Source: Paraburkholderia atlantica (GTDB lineage: Bacteria; Pseudomonadota; Gammaproteobacteria; Burkholderiales; Burkholderiaceae). Taken from it: 60,109 bases of DNA. Every line of letters starts with the position of its first letter. Position 1 is the first letter of the stretch. Location of the stretch: assembly GCF_009362785.1 (NCBI RefSeq), contig NZ_WHNQ01000037.1:1-60109 (forward strand), in the 5' to 3' direction. Under the pieces are notes generated by a model. The model did not search any database. It was not told the DNA's origin and worked only from the letters and a program-made list of their open reading frames with translations. The translations under genes were made by a program, and so were the position numbers. Of the stretch, positions 52,036-60,109 are shown in pieces.

Positions 52036-53220
52036 TTACAGGATCTCCAGCGCGAGCGCGATACCCTGACCGCCACCGATACACAGCGTGACGATGCCGC
52101 GCTTCAGGCCATCCCGACGCATCGAATGGACGAGACGCGTGGTCAGGACCGCGCCCGTAGCTCCGATCGGATGACCATGCGCAATCGCGCCGCCTTCGAC
52201 ATTCACGATGTCATGAGGGAGTCCAAGCTGCTGGGCAACCGCGAGCGGCACAGCGGCGAATGCCTCGTTGATCTCGACGCGTTCGACGTCGGCGAGCTTC
52301 CAGCCCGCTCGCTCCAATGCGATATGCACCGCCGGCACGGGACCGAGACCGAACATGCCGGGCTCGACAGCGGCGATGCCGAAAGCGGCAAGGCGTGCGC
52401 TCGCTTCGATACCTTTCGTGTCGGCGTAACCGCGCTCGGCCACGATCATCGCCGCCGCACCGCTGTTCAGGCCGGGCGCATTGCCCGCGGTGATCGTGCC
52501 ATCAGGACGGAACGCGGGACGCAGCTTCGCCAGTGTTTCCACGGTCGTTTCCGGGCGCGGCTGCTCGTCGCGCGTGAACTGAACGCTCCCCTTACGCCCT
52601 TCTATTTCGACGGCGACGAGTTCGGCATCGAATGCGCCGCGTTCTTGCGCGGCCGCGAAACGCTGCTGCGAACGCGCGGCCCACTCGTCCTGGGCACGCC
52701 GCGTCAGATCAGTCTTCGTCGCGAGATCTTCCGTGTGCCAGCCCGAGTGCTCACCCGAGAATGCATCCACTAGACCGTCGCGCAGCATGCTGTCGTGCAC
52801 TTGTGCGTTACCCATGCGAGTGCCCCAGCGAGCGGTGTCGAGCAGATACGGCGCGCGCTCCATGCTTTCCATGCCACCGGCAACCGCGACGTCACCATAG
52901 CCAAGCGCGATTTCCTGAGCCGCCGAGACGATCGCCTGCGCGCCCGAGCCACAGACGCGGTTGACGGTGAGTGCCGGCACCGATACGGGCACGCCGCCGC
53001 CGATGGCGGCCTGCCGAGCCGGATTCATCCCGTTGCCGGCCTGGACGACATTGCCCATCACGACGGACGACAGCGCTTTCGGATCGAGCGCGGCGCGCCG
53101 CAACGTTTCCCTCACCACCATCGCGCCAAGCGCAGTGGCGGGGACGTCCTTCAACGATCCACCGAACGCGCCAATTGGTGTACGAACGGTATGAGCAATG
53201 ACAACTTCACCGGTATTCAT
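52036..53220 (-). CDS. acetyl-CoA C-acyltransferase (thiolase)
   Basis: 394-residue biosynthetic-type thiolase that condenses or cleaves acyl-CoA units. Catalytic residues: C90 (NRVCGSGAQ), the histidine of GHPIGATGA near 350 and the second cysteine of CIGGGQGIA near 380. Whether it works in ketone-body/PHB synthesis or in degradation cannot be read from the sequence. It lies upstream of ChaC on the same strand (177-bp gap). Confidence 0.93.
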   Translation of the reverse strand: MNTGEVVIAHTVRTPIGAFGGSLKDVPATALGAMVVRETLRRAALDPKALSSVVMGNVVQAGNGMNPARQAAIGGGVPVSVPALTVNRVCGSGAQAIVSAAQEIALGYGDVAVAGGMESMERAPYLLDTARWGTRMGNAQVHDSMLRDGLVDAFSGEHSGWHTEDLATKTDLTRRAQDEWAARSQQRFAAAQERGAFDAELVAVEIEGRKGSVQFTRDEQPRPETTVETLAKLRPAFRPDGTITAGNAPGLNSGAAAMIVAERGYADTKGIEASARLAAFGIAAVEPGMFGLGPVPAVHIALERAGWKLADVERVEINEAFAAVPLAVAQQLGLPHDIVNVEGGAIAHGHPIGATGAVLTTRLVHSMRRDGLKRGIVTLCIGGGQGIALALEIL

Positions 53221-53536
53221 CGATGTTCCTTGGATTGAAATGCTGAACTGGTGTGCCTCTAGCGAAGGCGGCTGACCAAGGTTGGTCGATTCGCTGTCCC
53301 CCGGGTCTGGCAGATACTGTAAGAAGGGTCCGCACAGGAAGAAAGAGTGTGCCGGTCAAAGCACCATTCCAAAGCAATCAATAATCACGGCGGAAGCTGG
53401 AAAGCGCTTTTCACAAGCGCGGCACGCGCATTCGAATTGATCGGTGGTCCAAACAACCGCACAGCAACCCATCGCCATCAGATGCTCTTGACGGCTCGAC
53501 GGGGCGGCGCCGCCGCCGATGAGCACCGATTCACGA
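53221..53536. promoter_or_regulatory. 316-bp spacer upstream of thiolase with inverted repeat
   Basis: No gene is seen. A perfect inverted repeat GACCAA-GG-TTGGTC lies at 53274-53287, about 55 bp before the thiolase start, the right place for a repressor site. A GC-rich stem-prone run (GGCGGCGCCGCCGCC) at about 53503-53517 sits just past the actP stop and may end that transcript. Confidence 0.45.
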
Positions 53537-55222
53537 TCAATGATCGACCGGCTTGATGGGCAAGAGACCCGTCTGGCCGTAGAACTCCTGCATGGTGAAG
53601 GCTTCGCGCTCCCGCTGGGCGCCAGCGCGGCGATCCAGCATCGAGAAAGTCCAGATGCCGACGAACGCCAGCGGCACCGAAATCAACGCAGGATTGTCGA
53701 GTGGCACGAGCGCATGCGCCCGATGCAGCACGTCGACCCATACCGACCTGGAGAACAGCGTCAGCAACACCGCGGAGACGAGGCCGAGGCCGCCGCCCAC
53801 GACAGCGCCGCGGGTGGTCATACCGCGCCAGAAAATCGAAGATACCAGCACCGGAAAATTAGCGCTGGCCGCGACCGCCGCCACCAGGCCAACGAGAAAC
53901 GCCACGTTGACATGCTCGAACAGAATGCCCAAGCCGATCGCGACGACGCTAAGCATCAACGTTGCCACGCGGGATATGCGCATTTCGCGTGCTTCATCGC
54001 CCTCGCCCCGCGCGAGCCAGCACGCGTAGAGATCGTGCGAAACCGTGGTCGCACCTGAAAGCGTGAGCCCGGCGACGACCGCGAGAATCGTTGCGAACGT
54101 CACGGCCGCGATGAAGCCGTAGAACAGATTGCCGCCCAAAGCGTGCGCCAGATTGACCGCGACCATGTTCGAGCCGCCGAGCAGATCGCGCGTGAGATCG
54201 AAATGGCCATCGACGGCAGTCTTGAAGAACTCAGGATGTTGGGCCAGCAATGCAATCGCCGAGAAGCCGATCACGAACGTCAGCAGATAGAAGTACCCGA
54301 TGAAGCCGGTCGCGACGAATACGGATTTGCGCGCCTCTTTCGCGTCGGGAACGGTGAAAAAGCGCATCAGGATATGCGGCAAGCCGGCCGTGCCGAACAT
54401 CAGCGCGATGCCGAGGGAAAGCGCATTGAACGGGTCCTTCAGCAGTTTGCCGGGCGCCATGATGCTGAGCGCCGCGGGATGAACGTCGACAGCCCGCCGG
54501 AACATCTGATCGGGACTGAAGCCGAATTGCCCGAGCGCGGTGATGGCCATGAACGTCGCGCCGCACAGCAGCAGCACAGCCTTGATGATCTGCATCCACG
54601 TCGTCGCCGTCATGCCGCCGAAGAACACGTAGATAACCATCAGCGCGCCGACGATCACCTCAGCCATCCAGTACGGCAAGCCGAACAGCAACTGGATCAG
54701 CTTTCCCGCGCCGACCATCTGCACGACCAGATAGAAGATCACGACGACGAGCGACGTGCTGGCGGTCAGCAGACGAATCGGCGCTTGCTCGAACCGATAG
54801 GCGACCACGTCGACGAACGTGAACTTGCCCAGATTGCGCAAGGGCTCGGCGAGCAGGAACATGACGAACGGCCAGCCGACGAGAAAGCCGATCGAATAGA
54901 TCAGACCGTCGAAGCCGAACATGAAGACCATGCCGGAGAGACCGAGGAACGAAGCCGCGGACATATAGTCGCCCGCAATCGCAAGCCCGTTCTGGAAGCC
55001 GCTGAGCCCGCCGCCAGCGCTGTAGAAGTCTTTGGTGGTGCGCGTTCTGCGCGCTGCCCAGCGCGTGATGCCAAGCGTGACGAGCACGAACAGCAGAAAG
55101 GTCGCGATCGCGACGGGGTTCAGGCCGGTATGGTCGCGCACCGAAACTTCGATGGAAGACGCGCGCGCGAGCGCGGACAGCGACGCGAGGTTCGCGGCGA
55201 GGATGAGGCGAACGGCTTTCAT
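53537..55222 (-). CDS. actP: cation/acetate symporter
   Basis: 561-residue sodium:solute symporter (SSSF family) with about 13 membrane segments. It starts with a cleavable-looking segment (MKAVRLILAANLASLSALAR), as ActP does. The family segments GGGLSGFQNGLAIAGDYMSA and GLTLSGATTVSHDLYACW are present. Upstream by 3 bp is the DUF485 gene, the standard yjcH-actP pair. Takes up acetate or related short acids. Confidence 0.93.
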   Translation of the reverse strand: MKAVRLILAANLASLSALARASSIEVSVRDHTGLNPVAIATFLLFVLVTLGITRWAARRTRTTKDFYSAGGGLSGFQNGLAIAGDYMSAASFLGLSGMVFMFGFDGLIYSIGFLVGWPFVMFLLAEPLRNLGKFTFVDVVAYRFEQAPIRLLTASTSLVVVIFYLVVQMVGAGKLIQLLFGLPYWMAEVIVGALMVIYVFFGGMTATTWMQIIKAVLLLCGATFMAITALGQFGFSPDQMFRRAVDVHPAALSIMAPGKLLKDPFNALSLGIALMFGTAGLPHILMRFFTVPDAKEARKSVFVATGFIGYFYLLTFVIGFSAIALLAQHPEFFKTAVDGHFDLTRDLLGGSNMVAVNLAHALGGNLFYGFIAAVTFATILAVVAGLTLSGATTVSHDLYACWLARGEGDEAREMRISRVATLMLSVVAIGLGILFEHVNVAFLVGLVAAVAASANFPVLVSSIFWRGMTTRGAVVGGGLGLVSAVLLTLFSRSVWVDVLHRAHALVPLDNPALISVPLAFVGIWTFSMLDRRAGAQREREAFTMQEFYGQTGLLPIKPVDH

Positions 55223-55225
55223 CGG

Positions 55226-55543
55226 TCAGTCTCCTTGCCGGAAGCCGGCGAGCAGCGCGCTCATCGACGGATCGAACCTGCGGTTTGCGCGCAGCACGTA
55301 GCAGCCGGTCATCGCGATCGCAATCAGGATAATGCCGACGCCCGCAACGATCCCAACGCTCGTCGTGGCGCCCGCGTAGAGCGGACGCGCGAGCAGGTGC
55401 GGCGCGAGCGCAACGAACAGGATGAAGCCGTAGTACGTGAAGATCATCAGCGCCGTCAGCGTGAAGCTGAAGCGGCGGCGCTGCGCGACGAGCCGGCGAT
55501 ACGCGGCACTAGCCGTCGCTCGATCGATGTGAACTTGCTGCAT
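55226..55543 (-). CDS. yjcH: DUF485 inner-membrane protein (YjcH-like)
   Basis: 105 residues with two membrane segments (ALMIFTYYGFILFVALAPHL and VGIVAGVGIILIAIAMTGCY) and a cytoplasmic N-terminus. DUF485 proteins are small partners of ActP. Starts at 55543 and is immediately followed by actP. Confidence 0.92.
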   Translation of the reverse strand: MQQVHIDRATASAAYRRLVAQRRRFSFTLTALMIFTYYGFILFVALAPHLLARPLYAGATTSVGIVAGVGIILIAIAMTGCYVLRANRRFDPSMSALLAGFRQGD

Positions 55544-55592
55544 GAGACTGTCTCCTTCATGTCTTTGAATGACGTCGCTTGACGTTGGCCGC

Positions 55593-56555
55593 TCAGCTCA
55601 GCTCTTTCGTCAAATCCGGCACGACTGTGAACAGATCGCCGATCAGACCGTAGTCGGCGACGCTGAAGATCGGCGCTTCCGGGTCCTTGTTGATCGCGAC
55701 GATGACTTTCGAGTCCTTCATGCCGGCGAGGTGCTGAATCGCTCCGGAGATGCCGACCGCGACATACAGTTGCGGCGCGACGATCTTGCCCGTCTGCCCG
55801 ACCTGATAGTCGTTCGGCACGTAACCGGCATCGACCGCCGCGCGCGATGCGCCCAGCGCCGCGCCGAGCTTGTCGGCGAGCGGTTCGAGCGTACGCGTAT
55901 AGTTCTCGCCGTTGCCGAGACCCCGGCCGCCCGACACGATGATGCTGGCGCTCGTCAGCTCCGGGCGATCCAGTTTCGTCACTGCGCGGCTTACGAACTG
56001 GGAGAGGCCTGCGCCGGCTGCCGCTTCGATGTTCTCGACCGTTGCGCTGCCGCCTTCGGCCGCCACTGCATCGAAGCCCGTCGAGCGGACGGTGACGACC
56101 TTGATCGGATCCTCAGATTGAACCGTTGCGATGGCGTTGCCCGCGTAGATCGGCCGCTCGAACGTATCGGCGCTTGCGACGGCGGTGATATCGCTGATCT
56201 GCGCGACGTCGAGCTTCGCGGCGATACGCGGTGCGACATTCTTGCCGTAGGCGGTGGCGGGCGCGAGGATGTGCGTGTAGTTCTTTGCAATCGTCAGCAC
56301 CGTGCCTTCGACGTTTTCCGCGAGGCCGTCGGCGAGCTGACGCGCATCGGCCATCAGCACTTTCGACACGCCAGCAACCTTCGCCGCCGCATCGGCCGCG
56401 GCCTGCGCGTTGTGACCCGCGACCAGCACGTGAATGTCACCGCCAATCTTCTGTGCCGCTGCGATCGTGTTCAGCGTGGCGGCCTTGAGCGACGCATTGC
56501 CCCCCAAGGGGGCTTCCTTCGGGGCCTCATGCTCTGCAATAACCAGAATCGTCAT
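55593..56555 (-). CDS. etfA: electron transfer flavoprotein alpha subunit
   Basis: 320 residues. Receives electrons from acyl-CoA dehydrogenases and passes them to ETF:quinone oxidoreductase. The C-terminal FAD-binding half shows GGRGLGNGENY, DAGYVPNDYQVGQTGKIVAP and LYVAVGISGAIQHLAGMKDS. It follows etfB by 15 bp. Confidence 0.95.
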   Translation of the reverse strand: MTILVIAEHEAPKEAPLGGNASLKAATLNTIAAAQKIGGDIHVLVAGHNAQAAADAAAKVAGVSKVLMADARQLADGLAENVEGTVLTIAKNYTHILAPATAYGKNVAPRIAAKLDVAQISDITAVASADTFERPIYAGNAIATVQSEDPIKVVTVRSTGFDAVAAEGGSATVENIEAAAGAGLSQFVSRAVTKLDRPELTSASIIVSGGRGLGNGENYTRTLEPLADKLGAALGASRAAVDAGYVPNDYQVGQTGKIVAPQLYVAVGISGAIQHLAGMKDSKVIVAINKDPEAPIFSVADYGLIGDLFTVVPDLTKELS

Positions 56556-56570
56556 TTCTCGGGTCTCCTT

Positions 56571-57320
56571 TTACAGTACCTTCGCGTCGTTTTTGAGCTT
56601 CTCGACCAGCATCTTCACGTCCGGCACCGTGATACCGGCAGAGCGCTTCGGCGGCTCGGAGACCTTCAAGGTCTTCAGACGCGGCGCGACATCGACGCCC
56701 AGATCGGCCGGTGTCAGCGTGGCGAGTGGCTTCTTTTTCGCTTTCATGATGTTGGGCAGCGTCACGTAGCGCGGCTCGTTCAGGCGCAGATCGGTCGTGA
56801 TCACCGCAGGCAGCTGCAACGCAAGCGTCTCGGCTCCGCCATCGACTTCACGCGATACCGTCGCCTTGCCGTCGGCGATCACGACCTTCGAGGCGAACGT
56901 CGCCTGCGGCAGACCCGCCAGTGCAGCGAGCATCTGGCCGGTTTGATTGGAGTCGTCGTCGATGGCCTGCTTGCCGAGAATGATGAGCCCTGGCTTCTCC
57001 TGTTCCACGATCGCCTTAAGCAGCTTCGCCACCGCCAGAGGTTGCAGTTCTTCCGGGCTCTGCACCAGCACCGCGCGGTCAGCACCCATGGCGAGCGCCG
57101 TGCGCAATGTCTCCTGGCACTGCGTTGGGCCGCACGACAAAGCGATGACCTCCGTCGCCACACCCGCTTCCTTCAGTCTCACCGCTTCTTCAACGGCGAT
57201 TTCATCGAACGGGTTCATCGACATCTTCACGTTGCCGATATCGACGCCCGTGTTATCCGACTTCACCCGGACCTTCACGTTGTAGTCGATGACTCTCTTC
57301 ACTGGCACAAGTATCTTCAC
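56571..57320 (-). CDS. etfB: electron transfer flavoprotein beta subunit
   Basis: 249 residues from GTG 57320 (GGAGAGGGGA upstream; ORFs starting further up at 57356 overlap the next gene). AMP-binding beta subunit: VKILVPVKRVIDYNVKVRVK, then NPFDEIAVEEAVRLKE and LGKQAIDDDSNQTGQMLA, the ETF-beta signature region. Forms the heterodimer with EtfA. Confidence 0.95.
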   Translation of the reverse strand: MKILVPVKRVIDYNVKVRVKSDNTGVDIGNVKMSMNPFDEIAVEEAVRLKEAGVATEVIALSCGPTQCQETLRTALAMGADRAVLVQSPEELQPLAVAKLLKAIVEQEKPGLIILGKQAIDDDSNQTGQMLAALAGLPQATFASKVVIADGKATVSREVDGGAETLALQLPAVITTDLRLNEPRYVTLPNIMKAKKKPLATLTPADLGVDVAPRLKTLKVSEPPKRSAGITVPDVKMLVEKLKNDAKVL

Positions 57321-57339
57321 TCCCCTCTCCTCGCATTGA

Positions 57340-58326
57340 TCAGTTGATCGCCACACGTCCCATCGCCTGCCGCATGTCGCGCTCGAAGCGCTGCACGATA
57401 TCGGCCAGCGGTTCGATCCGATCCACGAAGGCCAGCGACTGGCCGGCCGAGAGCAGCCCTTTTTTCCAGTCGCCGGTCACATAGGCATCGCGTCCGATCT
57501 TGCCGGACACCATCGGCATCAGATCCTGAATGGTTACGTTCGCGTTGCGCGCCTCGATTTCCTTCACGGCGAGCGTGGTCTCGTTGCGCAGCGTGCGTAC
57601 GGTGTTGCGCACCGATGTCATGCACAGGTCGGTATCGGTCGGTCCGGCTTCGACGAGTCGACGCTTGTAGTCGTCGTGTGCCCAGATTTCCTCGGCCACG
57701 ACGAAGCGCGTGCCGACGACCACGCCAGCAGCGCCCATCGCGAGCGCGGCGGCAAGCTGCGAGCCGCGCCCGATGCCGCCGCCGATCAGATAAGGAATCG
57801 ACAGGTGACTCTCGGCCCACGCCGCATTGACGAACGATCCGACCATATCCAGCCCCGGATGTCCGCCACACTCGGCGCCGACGATCGCGACCGCATCGAC
57901 ACCGACCGACGCCGCCTTGACCGCGAAACGCACCGACGGAACCTTGTGCAGCACCTTCACGCCAGCTCCTTTCAGCAGCGGCATGAATTCCTCGGGATTG
58001 CGCCCTGACGTTTCGACGAACTTCACGCCCTCATCGATGATCAATTCGAACACTTCGCGGGTCTTCTCGCCGGGCACGAGCTTCGGCAACATCGACACGT
58101 TGACGCCGAACGGCCCGCCCTCGCAAAGTTCGCGACAGCGTCTGATCTCCGCTCGCAACCCTTGCGGCTCCGGAAAACTCGCCGCCGTGATGAAGCCGAT
58201 GATGCCGGCGCGCGATGCAGCCGCGACATAGTCCGCATCGGCGAGCCACATCAGGCCCCCGGCGACGATCGGCAAACGCGTGCCGAACAGTTCGGTGACG
58301 GCGTTGGAAAAAGCGGGCTGACTCAT
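57340..58326 (-). CDS. nitronate monooxygenase / 2-nitropropane dioxygenase family protein
   Basis: 328-residue FMN-binding TIM barrel (NPD family): LPIVAGGLMWLADADYVAAA, AIVGAECGGHPGLD with the catalytic-histidine region, and GGGIGRGSQLAAALAMGAAG. The start overlaps the CoA-transferase stop (ATGA), so it probably serves the same pathway, perhaps as an enoyl or detoxifying oxidoreductase rather than a true nitronate enzyme. Confidence 0.88.
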   Translation of the reverse strand: MSQPAFSNAVTELFGTRLPIVAGGLMWLADADYVAAASRAGIIGFITAASFPEPQGLRAEIRRCRELCEGGPFGVNVSMLPKLVPGEKTREVFELIIDEGVKFVETSGRNPEEFMPLLKGAGVKVLHKVPSVRFAVKAASVGVDAVAIVGAECGGHPGLDMVGSFVNAAWAESHLSIPYLIGGGIGRGSQLAAALAMGAAGVVVGTRFVVAEEIWAHDDYKRRLVEAGPTDTDLCMTSVRNTVRTLRNETTLAVKEIEARNANVTIQDLMPMVSGKIGRDAYVTGDWKKGLLSAGQSLAFVDRIEPLADIVQRFERDMRQAMGRVAIN

Positions 58327-59534
58327 GCGGTGACCTCCTGGGCTTTCAGTTGCGAGACCTGCTCAGCGGACAGGCCGAGCAGAGCGTGCAAAACGTCGTG
58401 CGTCCCTTCTCCGAGCTGCGGTGGCGCGTGTCGCACAGGCAGGCGCGCCCCGTCGAAGCGATAAGGCGGCGCGAGCACATGCGTGCTGCCGGCCTCGGGA
58501 TGCGCGCAAGTCGTCAGGAGCCCGGCGTCCGCTGCGCGCTTCGACGTCATCGCTTCGTGAAGGCCGAGCACCTCGCCGCACGGAATGCCGGCGCGCGCGA
58601 GCCGCGCGAGCAGCACCTCGCGCTTGTGCAGGCCGATGGCGCGCGTGAGCTCGGGCACCAGCGCTTCGCGATTCACCGCACGAACGATGTTCGTGCGGAA
58701 GCGCTCGTCATCGATCAGATCGGGACGTTCGATCACTTCGCGGCAGAACCGCTCGTACTGGCGGTTGTTGCCGACCGCGATGACGAGCGGGCCATCGGCG
58801 GCATCGAACACGCCGTACGGCACGATCGACGGATGCGCGTTGCCGTAGCGCGGCGGATCGTCCTTGAGCATCAGCGAATCCAGCCCGCAGTACGACGTGA
58901 TCATCAGACCGCAATCGAACAGCGCCATTTCGATGTGGCGTCCCTTGAGGGTCCGCTGGCGCTCGAACAGCGCGGCAAGCACCGCCTGCGCCGAGTACAT
59001 GCCGGTGAACAGATCGACGGCCGCCACGCCGAACTTAAGCGGTGGCTGATCGGCGTTGCCGTTCATCGCCATCAGCCCCGCCTCGCCTTGCACCACGATG
59101 TCGTATCCCGGGCGCGCCGCTTCCGGGCCTTGGCGGTCATAGCCGGAGATCGAGCAATAGATCAGATCGTCGCGGCCTTCGGTCAGTTGCGCGTAGCCCA
59201 GACCGAGCTTCTCGGCGCCGCCGTACTTGAAGTTCTGGATCACGACGTCGCATTGCTGCGCGAGTTCGCGCGCGATGCGCTGCCCTTCGGCGCTTTGCAG
59301 ATCGAGACACACGGAGCGCTTGTTGCGGTTGACGCTGTTGAAATAGGTCGTCTCGGTCGTGCCGACGCGCATGCCCCAGTCGCGTGTGTCGTCGCCGCGC
59401 AATGGATGCTCGACCTTGATGACTTCGGCGCCGAGATCGCCGAGCACCATCGCGCACCAAGGTCCCGCGAGCACGCGGGACAAATCGAGAATTCTGACGC
59501 CGGCGAGCGGCAGGGATGAAATCGGATTTGGCAT
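58323..59534 (-). CDS. CaiB/BaiF-type (family III) CoA transferase
   Basis: 403 residues from ATG 59534. Family III motifs: LAGVRILDLSRVLAGPWCAM, LGDLGAEVIKVEHP and the catalytic aspartate in VAAVDLFTGMYSAQAVLAAL. Moves CoA to a carboxylic acid, preparing it for the enoyl-CoA hydratase encoded upstream. The open frame extends to 59663 but overlaps the crotonase gene. Substrate unknown. Confidence 0.9.
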   Translation of the reverse strand: MPNPISSLPLAGVRILDLSRVLAGPWCAMVLGDLGAEVIKVEHPLRGDDTRDWGMRVGTTETTYFNSVNRNKRSVCLDLQSAEGQRIARELAQQCDVVIQNFKYGGAEKLGLGYAQLTEGRDDLIYCSISGYDRQGPEAARPGYDIVVQGEAGLMAMNGNADQPPLKFGVAAVDLFTGMYSAQAVLAALFERQRTLKGRHIEMALFDCGLMITSYCGLDSLMLKDDPPRYGNAHPSIVPYGVFDAADGPLVIAVGNNRQYERFCREVIERPDLIDDERFRTNIVRAVNREALVPELTRAIGLHKREVLLARLARAGIPCGEVLGLHEAMTSKRAADAGLLTTCAHPEAGSTHVLAPPYRFDGARLPVRHAPPQLGEGTHDVLHALLGLSAEQVSQLKAQEVTA

Positions 59535-59568
59535 GGAATATCCGCTATGGAAAGTGATGTCTTTGCGT

Positions 59569-60027
59569 CTATTTCGACTGCACGGCCGTACCGCGACGCA
59601 AGCCGACATAATCAGCGGGACGTTTGCCGAAGAATGCGGCGATGCCTTCGGCGGATTCATCATCGCCGAGCGATTCCGTCATGTATTGCGCTTCGAGATC
59701 GAGTTGCGCGTCGAGCGTGTTCTCGCCTGCGCGACGGCACAGACTCTTGATTCGCGCGCTCGCACGTTCGGGACCGGCCGCGAGCGTCTGCGCGAGCGCG
59801 ATGGCCTCCGCGAGCGCGCCCTGCTTTTCGGTGAGTCGATTCGAGACCCCGAGCGAATGCATGCGTTCGCCGTTGACGGGCTTTCCAGTCAGGCACAGTT
59901 CGGTCAACAGTTGACGGGACACGCAGCCGGACAGAAACGCGGTCGCGCCGGCATCGGGTGAAAGGCCCACTTTCACGTACGCCACCGAGAACGACGCGTC
60001 GCGTGCGGCGACCAGCAGGTCGCACGC
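59569..60027 (-). CDS. enoyl-CoA hydratase/isomerase, partial, cut by fold-back sequence
   Basis: The C-terminal part of a crotonase: ACDLLVAARDASFSVAYVKV, GLSPDAGATAFLSGCVSRQL, ending RRGTAVQSK. The coding sense is normal from the stop up to about 60027, after which the sequence turns back on itself (see the inverted repeat), so the N-terminal half of the gene is missing. A GTG at 59985 looks like a start in the raw frame but is internal (VAYVKVGL). First gene of the CoA-ester cluster with the CoA transferase and nitronate monooxygenase. Confidence 0.85.
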   Translation of the reverse strand, partial: ACDLLVAARDASFSVAYVKVGLSPDAGATAFLSGCVSRQLLTELCLTGKPVNGERMHSLGVSNRLTEKQGALAEAIALAQTLAAGPERASARIKSLCRRAGENTLDAQLDLEAQYMTESLGDDESAEGIAAFFGKRPADYVGLRRGTAVQSK

Positions 60028-60109
60028 GACGCGTCGTTCTCGGTGGCGTACGTGAAAGTGGGCCTTTCACCCGATGCCGGCGCGACCGCGTTTCTGTCCG
60101 GCTGCGTGT
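59919..60109. repeat. perfect 89-bp inverted repeat with 13-nt loop at the window end
   Basis: Bases 59919-60007 are the exact reverse complement of 60021-60109, with 60008-60020 between. The repeated DNA is crotonase coding sequence, so the right arm is an inverted copy of the left. The turn sits at a natural short inverted repeat in the gene (GCGTGCG / CGCACGC), the usual seed of template-switch fold-backs. Most likely a chimeric-read artefact at a contig edge; a real inverted duplication is possible. Confidence 0.92.

Overview
The window looks like a chromosomal or megaplasmid segment of a Burkholderia/Paraburkholderia-type betaproteobacterium. It is GC-rich, has tightly packed catabolic operons with ATGA and TGATG overlaps, carries an E. 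coli-like hca/mhp route, and has many ABC transporters and LysR, IclR and RpiR regulators. This assignment rests on gene content and protein style, not on a marker gene.

Layout. (1) 1-9200: a phenylpropionate/cinnamate operon on the minus strand, hcaE-F-C-B-D then mhpB-D-F-E (mhpE runs off the left edge), with a divergent LysR gene. The ring-cleavage-product hydrolase mhpC is not present in the window. (2) 9664-16583: an RpiR-type regulator whose frame is broken three times, then ddpX and a five-gene dipeptide ABC transporter (D-alanyl-D-alanine use). (3) 16584-17569: decayed DNA holding a relic of a flavin/ferredoxin reductase. (4) 17570-25403: a heat-stress island with three Hsp20 genes, groES-groEL, a tRNA-Lys and several small unknown genes. 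Five sigma-32-like promoters can be read here, and three of them share a composite leader sequence. (5) 25688-30981: a TauD-type dioxygenase with a CUT1-type (sugar-like) ABC importer. (6) 31236-47340: a 14-gene, 16-kb one-strand operon that looks built for organosulfur acquisition. It encodes a Dpp-type peptide importer, two flavin monooxygenases, an SfnB/DszC-like oxidoreductase, two four-domain rhodaneses, an Ssu/Tau-type importer and a cysteine-dioxygenase-like cupin. A divergent IclR gene and a 36-bp operator-like palindrome sit at its head. (7) 48450-50150: mostly non-coding or decayed sequence around an acidic protein made of 11-residue repeats, plus a crotonase relic. (8) 50223-60109: LysR, ChaC, thiolase, acetate permease (actP/yjcH), etfBA, nitronate monooxygenase, a CaiB-type CoA transferase and a partial enoyl-CoA hydratase.

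The two best candidates for something undescribed are the sulfur operon (paired four-domain rhodaneses with a single active cysteine each, translationally coupled to a thiol dioxygenase, under an IclR-like switch) and the shared heat-shock promoter/leader in the stress island.

Data quality. The last 191 bases form a perfect 89-bp fold-back that duplicates coding sequence in reverse and is probably an artefact at a contig end. Four apparent one-base losses in two genes, several in short homopolymers, and a nine-G run suggest uncorrected indel errors. All calls were made by eye from the sequence and translations; no database search was run.
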